Shown in pieces: positions 23,780 to 38,666 of a DNA stretch of 64,000 nt (the stretch's first letter is position 1; every line of letters begins with the position of its first letter). The translations under genes were made by a program, and so were the position numbers. The stretch comes from Daedaleopsis sinensis (taxonomy: Eukaryota > Basidiomycota > Agaricomycetes > Polyporales > Polyporaceae). The stretch is from the NCBI GenBank assembly GCA_033807695.1, contig CM066301.1, positions 1,922,001 to 1,986,000 of the forward strand, written 5' to 3'. The notes below the pieces were generated by a model. It made no database searches, was not told the origin of the DNA, and worked only from the letters and a program-made list of their open reading frames with translations.

Positions 23780-26060
23780 ATGGCTAACCCGGCGACCATC
23801 TCCCGTGATAATGACCAAATCCTCGATACTAGCGCGATCTTCTCCAAGGTTGTCCACACAGATTTCGGCCGTAAGCTCACCACACGCCTCCGCGAGATCC
23901 GCGCAGGACTTGCAGCAGAAATGCAGGGGTCACCAGAGCAGGGTTCAATCCAGTCCGAGCTGTACTTCTTCGGCCTGCTCTCGTCTCGTTTCGTCTCCGG
24001 GGACCAGCCTGACGACCGCTGGGTACAAACCTTCAACAATTTGCTCACTAAACTGGAGAATGCGTTCGCGCAGGCCCTTGAATTGGAAGGTGGACATCTC
24101 CATGAAACCTATGAGGACGAGCACAAGCGTTACCACAAAGACATCACATCCTGGATCGAACAAGTTGTCCCTTCTCACGTTGAGTTGTTGAGGTCTTCGA
24201 CACAACCCGAACGTCTCATATATCTCAACGAACGTCTTCCCTCCATCTACGAGAATCTCACAGCATTCTCCGAATCTTACGAGTCAGGCTCGGGCGCCCG
24301 CCGGGAACAACTCGACATGCTTATGCATACTATCATGCATCACATGCAACGTCACATAGCGGAACCTTCATTCTCAGTGGACGACAGCATGGCTGTCGAG
24401 CAGCTTGCCATTCACATAACAGCGCACCCTGACTTCGACGACTCCTGGAGTTCTTCCGATGATGATTCAAGCCCACGTGCCAGTGCGGTGATGCAATTCT
24501 TCGCGGAGCGTACGTCGTATATCATCATCCTCTCCTTTCTCGTGTACTCACAGTTGTTTCTAGGTATGGAACACAATGCCAATACGAGCGACTTCTTCGG
24601 TGATCGTGCTGCCGAAGTCGCGCAATTCCTGCAAGGTCAGGAAGCTGCTGCAGGGACGGCTGCGGCTCACGGTGGACTGGGCGGCGCTGACGGTAACGGT
24701 GACGGTGATGACAACCACCACCATAACCTTCACCCCGACAACCACCACCCCATCAACAACACCACCAACAACGAAGGCCAAGGCCAAGGCCAAGACGACG
24801 GCGTCGACCAGCATCAAGCCAGCGTTGGGGAGGGGTCCGCAGACATGTCTATCGATGATTCTGTACATGGCCGGATCATGCATCCCGGTCACAGGTCGTT
24901 GATGCGGAGCATACGTCGTACGTCCCGTCCCCAGACACACTGTCGACCATCCGTGGCTCATTCGTTTTATCCCAGCGCACACTGAGGATCATTCGTTGTA
25001 CGAACGATCAATGCCGATGGATCTGGATTCAAACGTCATCATGGACTACGCATCTGCGCCCCCGAGCGAGGCTGGTTCGGACTCCAGCAACGGTCCGGGG
25101 CACTCTATCCTGCCCTCTTCCCTTCGAGCTCCTGCCGACACAGCAAAGACGCCGGCCGTCTACGCGGCTCTCCCTCAGGCCCCCGTCCACGCGTCGGGCG
25201 TGGAACGTACCGCCCGCCCCCCCATACGTCGTCAGTCTGTCATGCGCCATTCCCCCGCCTCGCAACCCAGCGCAGGGCCGTCTGGCACCGTCCGCTCGCC
25301 GTCGCCGAAAGTCGCAAGCGCGCGGGTCCCCGCGGGTCCTTCGCGCTACACTGCAGATGGGCAGCCGCGCGCAGCGTCGCCCGCCAATATCCAATTGGAC
25401 ACAGAGGAGGCGCGGCGCACCTCGACTGCGGGTAACTGGTCGGGCCGTACTGGACTCCGCCCATCGTCTATGACCAGCGAGGAACTCGAAGGCTATTCGA
25501 CCCCGGCGTCGCATAAGGCCTCGGGGGAGGGTGCGCGCTTGACCGGTGCGTCTTCTCGTAGCTCTCGTGCTGCGTCCCCCGGCTCACAGCTGCTCCCAGA
25601 CTTCAAGATGCCGCAGAATATGGCCCTTCTCGAGGAGAAGCTCGGCAACGAGCGGGCCGCGCGCAAGGCCGCGGAGCTGGCGCACAAGCAACTGCTTGCG
25701 AAGGAGCAGAGTGAGCGGGAGAACGAGCGGCAGATGGTCCAGAAGATGCTCGCGAAGGAGCAGGCAGAGCGAGAGAACGAGCGGAAGGCGCTCCAAGAAA
25801 CACTCGAGAGGGAGCGGACGGTGCACAAGGAGATGCTCGCGAAAGAACAGGCAGAGCGCGAGAAGGAGCTGAAGCTGCACAAGGAGATGCTCATCAAGCA
25901 ACAGAAGGCGGTCGATGAAGCGGAGAACCGAGCGCGAGTAGAACGGGAGAAGAACGTTGAATTGACGCAGAAGGTATACGAGATGCAGGTGGCGCGTATG
26001 GCCGAAATGCAGAAACAGATCGAAGAGATGAAGGCGAGCTCCCGTGGCCTCACGCATTAG
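23780..26060 (+). CDS. Unknown protein with helical N-domain, Asn/His-rich linker and repeat-built C-terminal coiled coil
   Basis: I do not recognise a family. The first exon (to 24509) encodes an acidic, largely helical region (SELYFFGLLSSRFVSG ... HHMQRHIAEPSFSVDD). A 54-nt intron (24510-24563) is followed by a low-complexity stretch rich in His, Asn, Asp and Gln (DDNHHHNLHPDNHHPINN, GQGQGQDDG). A second intron at 24918-24974 joins to a long Ser/Pro-rich disordered segment with MDLDSNVIMDYASAPPSEAG. The last ~140 residues are a charged coiled coil built from repeats of the type MLAKEQAERENER (copies near 25695, 25749, 25833 and 25890), ending at a TAG at 26058. The architecture suggests an oligomerising scaffold, but that is inference. 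The gene model is well supported by splice sites and one consistent frame. Confidence 0.7.
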
Positions 26061-26512
26061 CACATCGTAGGTAGGATGCGCCAGCCAGTGATCCTCCAAT
26101 TACTCGTACCGACCGAGTTGTATTCTTTACTGCTGTTCCATTTGACATCTTATGCAAGGACATCTTTATTGCGACATCAGATACACTGGACGCCACTATC
26201 GAGATCAACTTGAACTGGAGACCCTCCGGATGGTTAAGTACTTAAGCGCTAGCGCTCAGACTGTTGTCTAGTGGGCACCTCTTAAACCGACCATTTATCC
26301 AGCTCAAACGACAAATCCTGTAATCTTGTACTGAAGAAGCCGTATAGGTCAATGCGTAGAGCTGGTCATGTCAGTATTTTACCCCCTTAAAAACATGAAT
26401 GTTTGAACGTCTGAACATCCAAGTTTTTTCCTCTAAGTGAGTTTATCCCTAAAGGTCCGATAGCATAACGATATGAGACATCACAACGACGTGGACAAAT
26501 ACTACTGGAAAT
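26061..26512. other. Convergent intergenic region with paired palindromes
   Basis: Between the stops of the coiled-coil gene and RPT1. AT-richer than its surroundings. The only clear structure is the adjacent palindrome pair at 26234-26256. Confidence 0.5.
26234..26256. repeat. Two abutting perfect 12-bp palindromes
   Basis: TTAAGTACTTAA (26234-26245) overlaps by one base with AGCGCTAGCGCT (26245-26256). Each is its own reverse complement. Located between convergent genes. Confidence 0.7.
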
Positions 26513-28396
<1,884 letters not shown>

Positions 28397-28648
28397 TGTA
28401 TATGTGTAGTGGCGGTCGAGTATGGAGGAGGAGAGAAGTGAGGTGCAGTACGTACGCTTGGTCAGAAGCCACTTGGGAGGACGCGTCAGTCCACGCGTAG
28501 GCGCCCACTCTGACACGCACGTGCCTGATCTCCCAATCGGGCTACACCAGACTCTGACGCAAGGCCCCGACTTGGACGACTGTCGTCAGTCGGCCCTGCC
28601 TCCGCTCGTCCATCTGTGCCGCCCATATCCCCTCTCTCATCCTCCACA
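28397..28648. promoter_or_regulatory. Bidirectional promoter of RPT1 and VMA1
   Basis: Only 252 bp separate the two start codons, so both housekeeping complexes share this region. Two ACGCGT hexamers, 28481-28486 and 28493-28498, lie 12 bp apart; these match the MluI cell-cycle box core in form. No TATA box seen. The regulatory role is inferred from position only. Confidence 0.6.
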
Positions 28649-31053
<2,405 letters not shown>

Positions 31054-31470
31054 ACGGACTCTATACCCATCACGCCCCCGATTCCTGTATGTTGCATCAG
31101 TTTTCCTCACCTTTCTTTCTCAACGACGCACATTATAAACGTTGTATTCTGAGCTTATCAGCAGCACGGGTTACGATGTCTCATGGACATAACCTCATGA
31201 GCCGCCAGAAGCTTTCCGGGACCGTTGCACGGACGCTCCTATCTCGTCATGATACTGCGCATCGCGCCACACCGAATCTCGGCCTAATAGCAGTAGACTT
31301 GCTAGCCTTCTCGAGCGCAGCGCCCTTGCTGCGGCTGCGTTCAGTAGACATCGCGGGAAATGATGAAAGCATCGTCATATCTGTGGCCCGCTCTGGAATC
31401 TGATGAATACACATACATAAGCCCCGTGGTGAGGTCGTGCTAAACACCACTTCTACCCCACCCCCTCACG
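31054..31470. other. Intergenic region between VMA1 and the FAS1 gene
   Basis: Contains the VMA1 3' flank and the upstream region of the FAS1 gene. No repeat or RNA gene recognised. Confidence 0.5.
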
Positions 31471-34013
31471 ATGCTCCTGCTGCACACTGTGCTCGCAGTG
31501 ACATACAGCGGCCTCCTCGTCTCCGCTCTCTCGGGCGGGGCGAGGGAAGTCGACGTCGAAGACGTCGGACTGACCGACGACTTCTTCGACAGCTACCGGT
31601 ACCCACACGATATCGATGTTGCCCGTCCAGACGATGGTGACTCCGAGTCTCAATGGACGCCCGGGAGGGCAGGTTACGGCCAGTTCGTCATGGACGCCCC
31701 CTACGCTGCCGCCAACGGGAAGGAGGGCAAGCAAATCCCCTTCCCCGACATCCCGCACCCTGGCCCTCCTGGGCACGACTTCCCCGCCAAATGGCCGACG
31801 CCGGATCCGCAGCGTCCTCCCAAGCCGCCGCCCGGCCCGCCGGTCCCTCCACACCATCCGTCTGGTCCACACCACCATCCGCCCGCGCCGAACCTGACAA
31901 TCTACCAAACCCTGGAGAGTAATCCCAGGCAAGTTTAGCTTCGCACCTTCCTGCATCTGCATGAGCGCATCTTGACATTTCGGCAGGTTCGCTCGTATCT
32001 TCAAACTCGTAAATTACACGGAAGACATCACGAAGGTTCTGAACGACTCCTCTTCCAAGTACGTCCTGTATCTATGCCTATGTGGTGTGACTAACCCCTG
32101 TCGCGTTCGTGCCTGCAGCGTCACGTTCTTTGCGCTCCCGGACTGGGCGTTCCCCAAGCCTCCACGGCGACCTCCTCACCGCGGCGAAGATTACTTCTCT
32201 AGTGTCGATGAATTTGCCCTCCCGGAGGAAGACTCCTTCGATGTGCTCACAGCTGTCGAGGGACTCATCTACACCAGCAACAAGCCGGACGAAGAAACCA
32301 TCAAGAAGATCCTGAAGTATATCTTGTCGTATCAGATCTTGCCCTCGCATCTGTCTACCGCGGAGCTGGGCAAGAACTTGACGCATGCAACATCGTTGGC
32401 GCTGCCTGACGGCTCGCTCGACGGAGAGCCCCTCCGAATTCGTGTGGCCGGCCACCCTGTTGGTGGAGTCTCTGTGAATGTCATCGCGAGGGTCGTACAC
32501 CCCAACATCCCGGCCACCAATGGTGAGTCGAGCGGGGGTCGTATAGTACGCCGATGCTAATATAACTACACAAGGTCTCATCCATGTCGTCAATCGTCCT
32601 GTCCTCCCGCCGCCATCGATATTCCAGACTTCGTTCTTCCTTCAAAAGATCTTCTCCGCACTGGTACGCTCGCCTTTCGGAATGGTCCATACAGACTAAC
32701 CCATGATTACATAGACTTCCGCACTTCAGCGTGTCGAACTCACGGACGCCCTGGAATGGCGCAACGTCAAAGGCCCCGTCTCCGGCTCCCCCGCAGTCAC
32801 CTTCTTTGCACCGAACAACGAAGCGTTTGCTCGACTCCCGCGTCGACTCCGGCTGTTCCTCTTCTCACCATTTGGCGAGAAGGCATTGAAGAAGCTACTA
32901 CAATTCCATGTCGTTCCCGAATTCGTTCTTCACAGCAGTCAGTATGGCTCGCCTCCTAATCATGGCCCAATGACTAACGTTGATTCATGGCATGCAGACT
33001 ACCTCCACAACGCTTCCTCTTCCGAGGTCCAGCTTGAAGAATATGACTCGCAGTCGAGCTTGCTTCATAACTCGATCGACTACAGTGAATACGACTTGAC
33101 GCAAGGCATTCGGTTCGGCAATTACGTGGAACCTGCATACCTAGGTGAACACATTCCATTCTTTCCCCACGGTCCTGAACATGGTCACTTCCCCTCTCCC
33201 CCTCCCGCGCATCCCTTCCCGCCGTGGGTGCCTCACGAGCGTCCGCCTCGTTCCCAGTTTCCGGATCAAGGTCATGAACATGAGCCGCCTCACCACCCTC
33301 ACCACCCGCCGTGGGTGCCTAGCGAGCGTCCATCTCGCTCTCCATTCCCGGACCAAGGGCGCGAATATGACCGTCACCCGTCACCGCATCACCCTCACTG
33401 TCCGCCACCTCCCCCGGTTCACTTCCCGGTTCCGCCTCCTCACTATCCACCTCCTCCACCTCTGGTGTACTGCTCGCCGCCGCCGCCTGATCACTTCTCG
33501 CCTGAGGAACATCACGAAGACGAAAGTCCGCATCGCCACCGGTTCCCAGGACAAGCACCCGAGCACGGCCCTCACCCCCCGCCCCCTCCTCCCCTCATGT
33601 GCGAGTGCGAGTCCAGGCGCGCGCGGCCGTTCCCGCACCCCCGCCCGCACCCGCACATCGTCTTCTCCCAGAACACAACCGCGCCCACGCTGCTCGGGAA
33701 CCACTCCCTGCACGTGCACGTCGTGCAGTCCGCGCACGGGCTCCCGCGGCTCCCGAAGTTCTACCAGACCGCGGTGTTCGTGCACGGCGTGAGGGTCGTG
33801 CTCTCGGACGTGCCGGCGCGCAACGGGGTGATCCATGTTGTCGACAGGCTCTTGAACCCGCTCAGGACGCCGACGCGCGGCCCGCACCATCCTCCTCCTC
33901 CTCATGGAGGCGAGGGGCCGGATATGGGACCGTTGGTGTCTGAGGAAGAAGAAGAGGAGGACGAGTGGGCTGGGTGGGAGGAGTGGCTCCCCGCCTGGGC
34001 CGACGAAGAGTGA
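31471..34013 (+). CDS. Secreted FAS1 (fasciclin) domain protein with large His/Pro-rich insertion
   Basis: FAS1 domains mediate adhesion or wall association in secreted fungal proteins. The ATG at 31471 opens a signal peptide (MLLLHTVLAVTYSGLLVSAL). A Pro/His-rich spacer then leads to FAS1 domain 1 (IYQTLESNPR, then VTFFALPDWAF, YILSYQILPSHL, VNVIARVV ... LIHVVNRPVLPPP). Domain 2 starts TSALQRVELTDALEW with VTFFAPNNEAFARLP and LLQFHVVPEFVLHS. It resumes only at TLLGNHSLHVHVVQS and finishes ARNGVIHVVDRLLNPL. The roughly 200 residues between (about 33000-33660) hold tandem Pro/His-rich repeats around HPPWVPSERPSRSPFPDQG. The C-terminus is very acidic (EEEEEEDEW) with no GPI-type hydrophobic tail. 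It is convergent with the epoxide hydrolase gene. Introns are short. Confidence 0.88.
33170..33610 (+). repeat. Coding repeats: His/Pro-rich ~30-residue units in the FAS1 protein
   Basis: At least two clear units share (F/H)PPWVP-ERP-RS-FPDQG-E. They are followed by degenerate HPP/HFP/YPPPPP stretches and a third partial copy (RFPGQAPEHG). The DNA is also repetitive (CCGCCGTGGGTGCCT at two places near 33220 and 33308). Confidence 0.75.
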
Positions 34014-34316
34014 ACACTCGTTTCAATCCTTTCGCCTCATACCGTCATCTTTTCCTGTATCTCTTCCTATGTATGCTACGCGGAATTGTCCGTGCAGAAG
34101 CGAAGATAACGTCGACAGCAGCAAATCCCATCAGATGTACGAAGTAGCACTTCCGAGCAATCGTCAGACAAAGGTCCCTGGATCTCTCAAGCTCCTGGTT
34201 CCAAGAAACTGCCCGACAGCACTGGCTGTATTGTACTACACATCGAACAAGGTCGATAAAATAAGTGACCGATAATCCCTCGGACCCAGAACTACTACGC
34301 CCCGAATGTCTGACGT
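34014..34316. other. Convergent 3' flanks of FAS1 and epoxide hydrolase genes
   Basis: About 300 bp of overlapping 3' regions. Nothing else recognised. Confidence 0.5.
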
Positions 34317-35964
34317 CTAGTAGCCGTCTTTGCCCGTGACGACGCCAAACGCGGGCCCTCCCTTGCCAAACATTTTCCTGAGGTCGCCGACGAGTGCGTC
34401 GGGCGCCTCAAACGCAGCGTAGTGCCCGCCCTTCTCGTGCCTGCCCTCGAACACGAGCTTCCCAAGCATGTGTGCCCATCTGCCAGAGAGCGCGTGAGTG
34501 TCAATCGCATGAACGAAAGGAGAAAGAGGAGGGGGAGAGGGGGGGAGAGAGACGCACGACGAGGGGACCCGGATGGGCTCGCCGGGGAAGTGCGACACCC
34601 CCAGCGGGACGGAGGTCCAGGTGGTGGTGCCGAAGAGGTCCGGCGCCTGGTTCCCGCGCGTGAGCTCGTAGTAGATGCGGAAGGACGCGGCGGGGCCCGC
34701 GCGCGAGTGCCAGTAGATGGAGAGCCACTCGATGACTGCGCAGACGGGCTCGTCAGCACAGAGCACACACGGGGCGTCACCAAGAAGCCAGGGGCGCACC
34801 TTCGTCGTCGGTCCAGGGGTAGTTGTCCGACCCCTTCACGAGCTTTTCGTATATCCAGGCGGCGAAGCCGGACGGCGAGTCCGCGAGGGCGTAGCCGAGC
34901 GTTTGCGGCTTGGTGGCTTGCACGGTGAAATACGCCATCTCCGTCTTGCGCAGCTTCAGGGTGCTTTTGATGGGGTCGCGGATGGCCTTGTTGAAGGGCA
35001 TGGTCAGCAGCTCAAGGAAGAGCAGCGGGTGCGACGTAAAGCTCGGGATACGGTAACTAGTGGGCATGTGCGTGAGTGCCGGCCGACGAAACGCGCAAAT
35101 TCGAGTACTGACACGGGCATGTTTGAGTGCCATGCCTTGACGTGCTTGTGGCCGAACTTGTTGACGATATAGACACCGATCTAGAGGAAGATGAGTGCGA
35201 GGTGCGAGCAAGCAAGTCTCAGAGGCGTACCGTGTGACCGAAGTCTCCGCCTTGGTAGACTATTGCAGTCCGGAGAAGGGATCAGAACGCAGAGGTGCGC
35301 AACATGCGCTCAGTAAACTTACCGTATTCGTTGTAGCCAAGAGAGACCATGAGCTTGTTGAAGGTCTGGGCAACAGATCGGATTGGTATGGGGTAAGAGA
35401 GCGATTATGACGTATATTCATACCTCCGCGTACTGGTACCCCGCGAAACCAGGTTTGTGGGGAGCTTCAGAGAATCCAAAACCAGGCAAGCTCGGTGCAA
35501 CGACGTGGAAGCTCGGGTGATCGGGTGAAGATGCAGTCAGATGAGGCAGGAGCTTGCGAACTTCTAGGAAGTGGCCAGGCCCTGAGATGCGATAGAACAT
35601 GAGCACAACAGGCAAGAAGGTGAGAGATGAGCGTGGACTTACAGCCGTGGACGAAGAGGAGCGGGATAGCATTCGGTGATTCGCTCTTTTGGTGGACGAA
35701 GTGGACGTTGAGGCTTCCGTGCCCTTCCACCTCGATGTCCTGAGTGTACATGGGCAACTGGTTTATCTTGGCCTCGGCCGCACGCCAGTCGAACCCATCC
35801 TTCCAGTGCGCAATAAGACGCTTGACATCGGAGAGAGGTACACCGTAGTCCCAGCCAACACCATCAAGTTCGTCAGGGAAGCGGACTAGCTCGAGCTTTT
35901 TTCGGAGAAGGTCCAAGTCGGCATCGGGAACAGAGAGCGTGAAAGGCTGAGCTGAGCTGGACAT
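34317..35964 (-). CDS. Epoxide hydrolase (EHN domain plus alpha/beta hydrolase)
   Basis: Hydrolyses epoxides to diols by a covalent Asp-ester mechanism, usually in detoxification. Starting at the ATG at 35964 (MSSSAQPFTLSVPD), the N-terminal EHN domain includes LRKKLELVRFPDELDGVGWDY and WKDGFDWRAAEAKINQLP. The hydrolase core has LLFVHGWPG (split by an intron), VVAPSLPGFGFSEAP and nucleophile elbow GGDFGHT, with Phe where GGDWG is usual. HSNMP follows, then cap-domain residues (YFTVQATKPQTLGYALADSP, KLVKGSDNYPWTDDE), the C-terminal VSHFPGEP and catalytic HEKGGHYAAFEAPD. It ends GKDGY at a TAG at 34317-34319. It has seven or more short introns; 34480-34557 is in frame and stop-free. The family is secure; the substrate is not known. 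Confidence 0.92.
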
Positions 35965-37312
35965 TGTACGACGGCAGGCGTTGGGGCGTTGAAACTTGAA
36001 CGCAAGAGGAAGAAGGGGCGGCAAAAGTCGAAGGGGAAGTAGGTTGAAACAGTCTGGCTAGGCGCAGCTGGGACTTAAGAAGGATAGCAGCGGCGGCGAT
36101 TGATTGGGACCGCGACGGGGAGCAGCAAGCGGGATCATGGCTGTTGATGGATTAGGATCGAGCAGCCCCTGTGTTGGAGGTTGGGCTGAGTTGGGAAAGA
36201 GGAGGAAAGAGGTACAACAAGTCGGAAGCATCGCCCCCTTGCCAAGTTCAGTTGGCCCGGGCCTGGTAGCTGCATGTATCAGATATCCCCCACACTCTTC
36301 TCGTCAACGCTTGAAGCTTGACCGGCAGTGCACACGACTCAAAATCAAACTAGATGGCCATGTTAGGATCGACAGTTCAGATGATGACTTTCAGACAGGT
36401 CAACGGCGAGAATGTTGTGGTACTGACTAGTAGAAACTACTGTACCATTTCGACCTAATATTCATGGGGGGGGACAAGTGACACCGAAATCATGAATATT
36501 CATCGCTTAGCAGCCCCTTGTGACCATGGGACAACCTCAAATATTCCATTCATAGGCTAAGTAGGATCCTCTGCCAAAACGCGGTTAGCGCCCGTAAAGC
36601 GCCCGTGACATTGACTTCAAGCGATCTTCAACGACCTTTGTGACGCGGGACAGACTTCCGATTATTCAGATTCAAGACCTCTTGTGACGCGTGACATGAA
36701 TATTAGGTCGAAATGGTACAGTATACGCACTTACATGTAGCACCCTCTTCCATCTCTTCATACATTATTAATATCACATATACGTTATTCGTCGGGTCTC
36801 AGTTGCTTCACTAAGCTTCGCTAGTAGTAGGGTGAGTAAACTCGGAGCTAAATCATGCACGGTGAAATGCCAGGTCCGACCTCGCTTACACCGAAAACTC
36901 AATGGCATCACCCTCCGCCATCCAGGATATCCATGCATCATGATCGAATGTTTTCAATTATATCCAAGACATAAGTATACAGTTCAATGCGGAGCTGTAC
37001 CAACGTTGAACGCATGCCTGTCGTATATGGCTCCGTTTCACTCAGGTGAGTGCAGTATGTAGTCTCTACAGCCAAAGCCGTGCCTCTAGCTTTTAAATAT
37101 GTACACAAGAGCAGATTCAGCTCACCTTTTCGCAGACACTGTAGTGAAGCAGCTACTTAAAAGTTCGTGAGCGATTATCAAATGGAACGCCCGGACCGAT
37201 TTCCGGGCGTTGAGTAAAGCGCGATGATGTGCTTGCTCATGTTGTGATTGTGGCTACGCGTCGGTCAATCTCTGAGAAGACCAACTCCAACCCGAGCTCG
37301 CTGTCGTCGACG
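35965..37312. other. Divergent intergenic region carrying a MITE
   Basis: 1.35 kb between the epoxide hydrolase and mitochondrial-protein start codons. The MITE at 36440-36721 lies in its centre. The remainder (35965-36439 and 36722-37312) shows AT-rich patches but no coding exon. Confidence 0.55.
36440..36721. mobile_element. MITE with perfect 27-bp terminal inverted repeats and TA target duplication
   Basis: The left end at 36440-36466 begins CTGTACCATTTCGACC. The right end at 36695-36721 is its exact reverse complement over all 27 bases. TA dinucleotides at 36438-36439 and 36722-36723 flank it as the target-site duplication. The 282-bp body has no ORF of note. It contains subterminal copies of CATGAATATTCAT and CTTGTGAC...GGGACA motifs (near 36488, 36517, 36640 and 36681). 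Size, TIR and TA duplication fit a non-autonomous Tc1/mariner-superfamily element; superfamily assignment is inference. Confidence 0.88.
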
Positions 37313-38487
37313 ATGGCTACCGTCTCAGCCACCTTCCGCCATGCCCTTCGCCGGCCACTCGCCTCTCGTGCCCCTCGCCCATCTCCTGCTCTCAGGCATG
37401 CACGCGCCCTCCACAGCACCCCAGTAGGTGAGCTCTCCAGACCTCCCGAGTCTACTGCAATCCGGTATTGAACATCCCGTTCAGTGCTGAAGAAGAAGGG
37501 GAAAGGGTCCGCGTCAGAGGCGGACGACCTCTTCGGTGAATCTGAAGCCGACTCCGAGGAGCTCTTTCCGTCATCTTCTGGCCACCTCTTCACCGATGCT
37601 ACCTCGTCCAATGTGTCCGCGTCTTCGACCCAGCCCATACCTCCTCATCATCCGTCCGTGCCTCTTCCTCGAAGCGTTGGCTTAGAGGAACGCTTTGAAG
37701 AAATGTACAAGGTACTACATGCCCATCTGGTGGACAGAGCTCCAACGTCCATCCCTCGTTCTACCCTGTGGTTGCACATCATCAACGTAGCCGCAACCAG
37801 GGAACACCTCGAACGCGTCGTAGCATTGCTCCCTAAATGGAGGGGTGCAAACAGACCGTTCCTCACGCCTACCGCCGCCCACTTCGCGAGTAAGTCTCTT
37901 CCTCGCGTCTCTTCTTGCCACCTTCCTTCCCTACCCCCACCCGTAACTGTCGACTACACACTTCCAAAGAGTCGCACAACCTAACATTCTGCCTTTCAGA
38001 GCGCTGTGAAAGGTTACGCTGTCCCGAGCTTGCTCTCAAGGTCTTCAGCGACCACCCCAAGTACGGTCTCGACCTCACCTTCGACGCCGCGCGCGTCGTC
38101 CTGCACGGACTAGCGGTCACGCGCCCCGTGCAAGAGTGCATCACCTTCACATCCCTCTTCAGCGTCTACAATCTGCCCCCCGTCACCTCCGACCTGCTCT
38201 GTACGACGATGCTCCTGCGCGCGCTCAACAAGGACGGCTCCGAGGAGTCGCTCACCGTCGCGCGCACCTTGGTGCCCGCGCTGAAGGCGCTGCTGACCAA
38301 GGCCGACCCCCAGACGTACTCGTTCCAGAACAAGGCCCAGCGAGCGCACGACACAAAAGAGAAGAAGTGGCTCGCATGGACGCTCAACTATCTTCAGAGC
38401 CACATTCCGGAAGAATGGCTCAAGCAGTGGATGGAGGCCAGCGGGTACGCCGCCTTCGCTGCTGCGAAGGGTGTGGCTCCGTCATAG
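37313..38487 (+). CDS. Mitochondrial protein with helical-repeat character, possibly a small-subunit ribosomal protein (mS27-like)
   Basis: The ATG at 37313 opens a strong mitochondrial targeting sequence (basic, Ser/Ala/Arg-rich, RHARALHSTPV). An intron (donor GTGAGC near 37431) leads to VLKKKGKGSASEADDLFGES, an acidic Ser-rich segment. Helical repeats reminiscent of PPR/TPR pairs follow (SIPRSTLWLHIINVAATREH, ERVVALLPKWRGANRPFLTP). After a second intron come CPELALKVFSDHPKYGLDLT and TSDLLCTTMLLRALNKDG. It ends WLKQWMEASGYAAFAAAKG at a TAG at 38485-38487. Helical-repeat mitoribosome proteins have this shape, but I cannot confirm the family by eye. It is convergent with the tRNA isopentenyltransferase gene. 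Confidence 0.72.
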
Positions 38488-38666
38488 CGTCTTCTATCGC
38501 TTGGAAACCATATACGGTAGACTATACTAATGCGATGCTTTACGTTGCTTCCCCCCTCTCGTTTGCTGATTTGTCGAGAGCGTCATTTTTGTTCTGCAAC
38601 GCTATTATGTTCGCCCTACTAGTGGAGAATCGACGCGTCGAATGTGCGGAAGTGGAACATGTGTCT

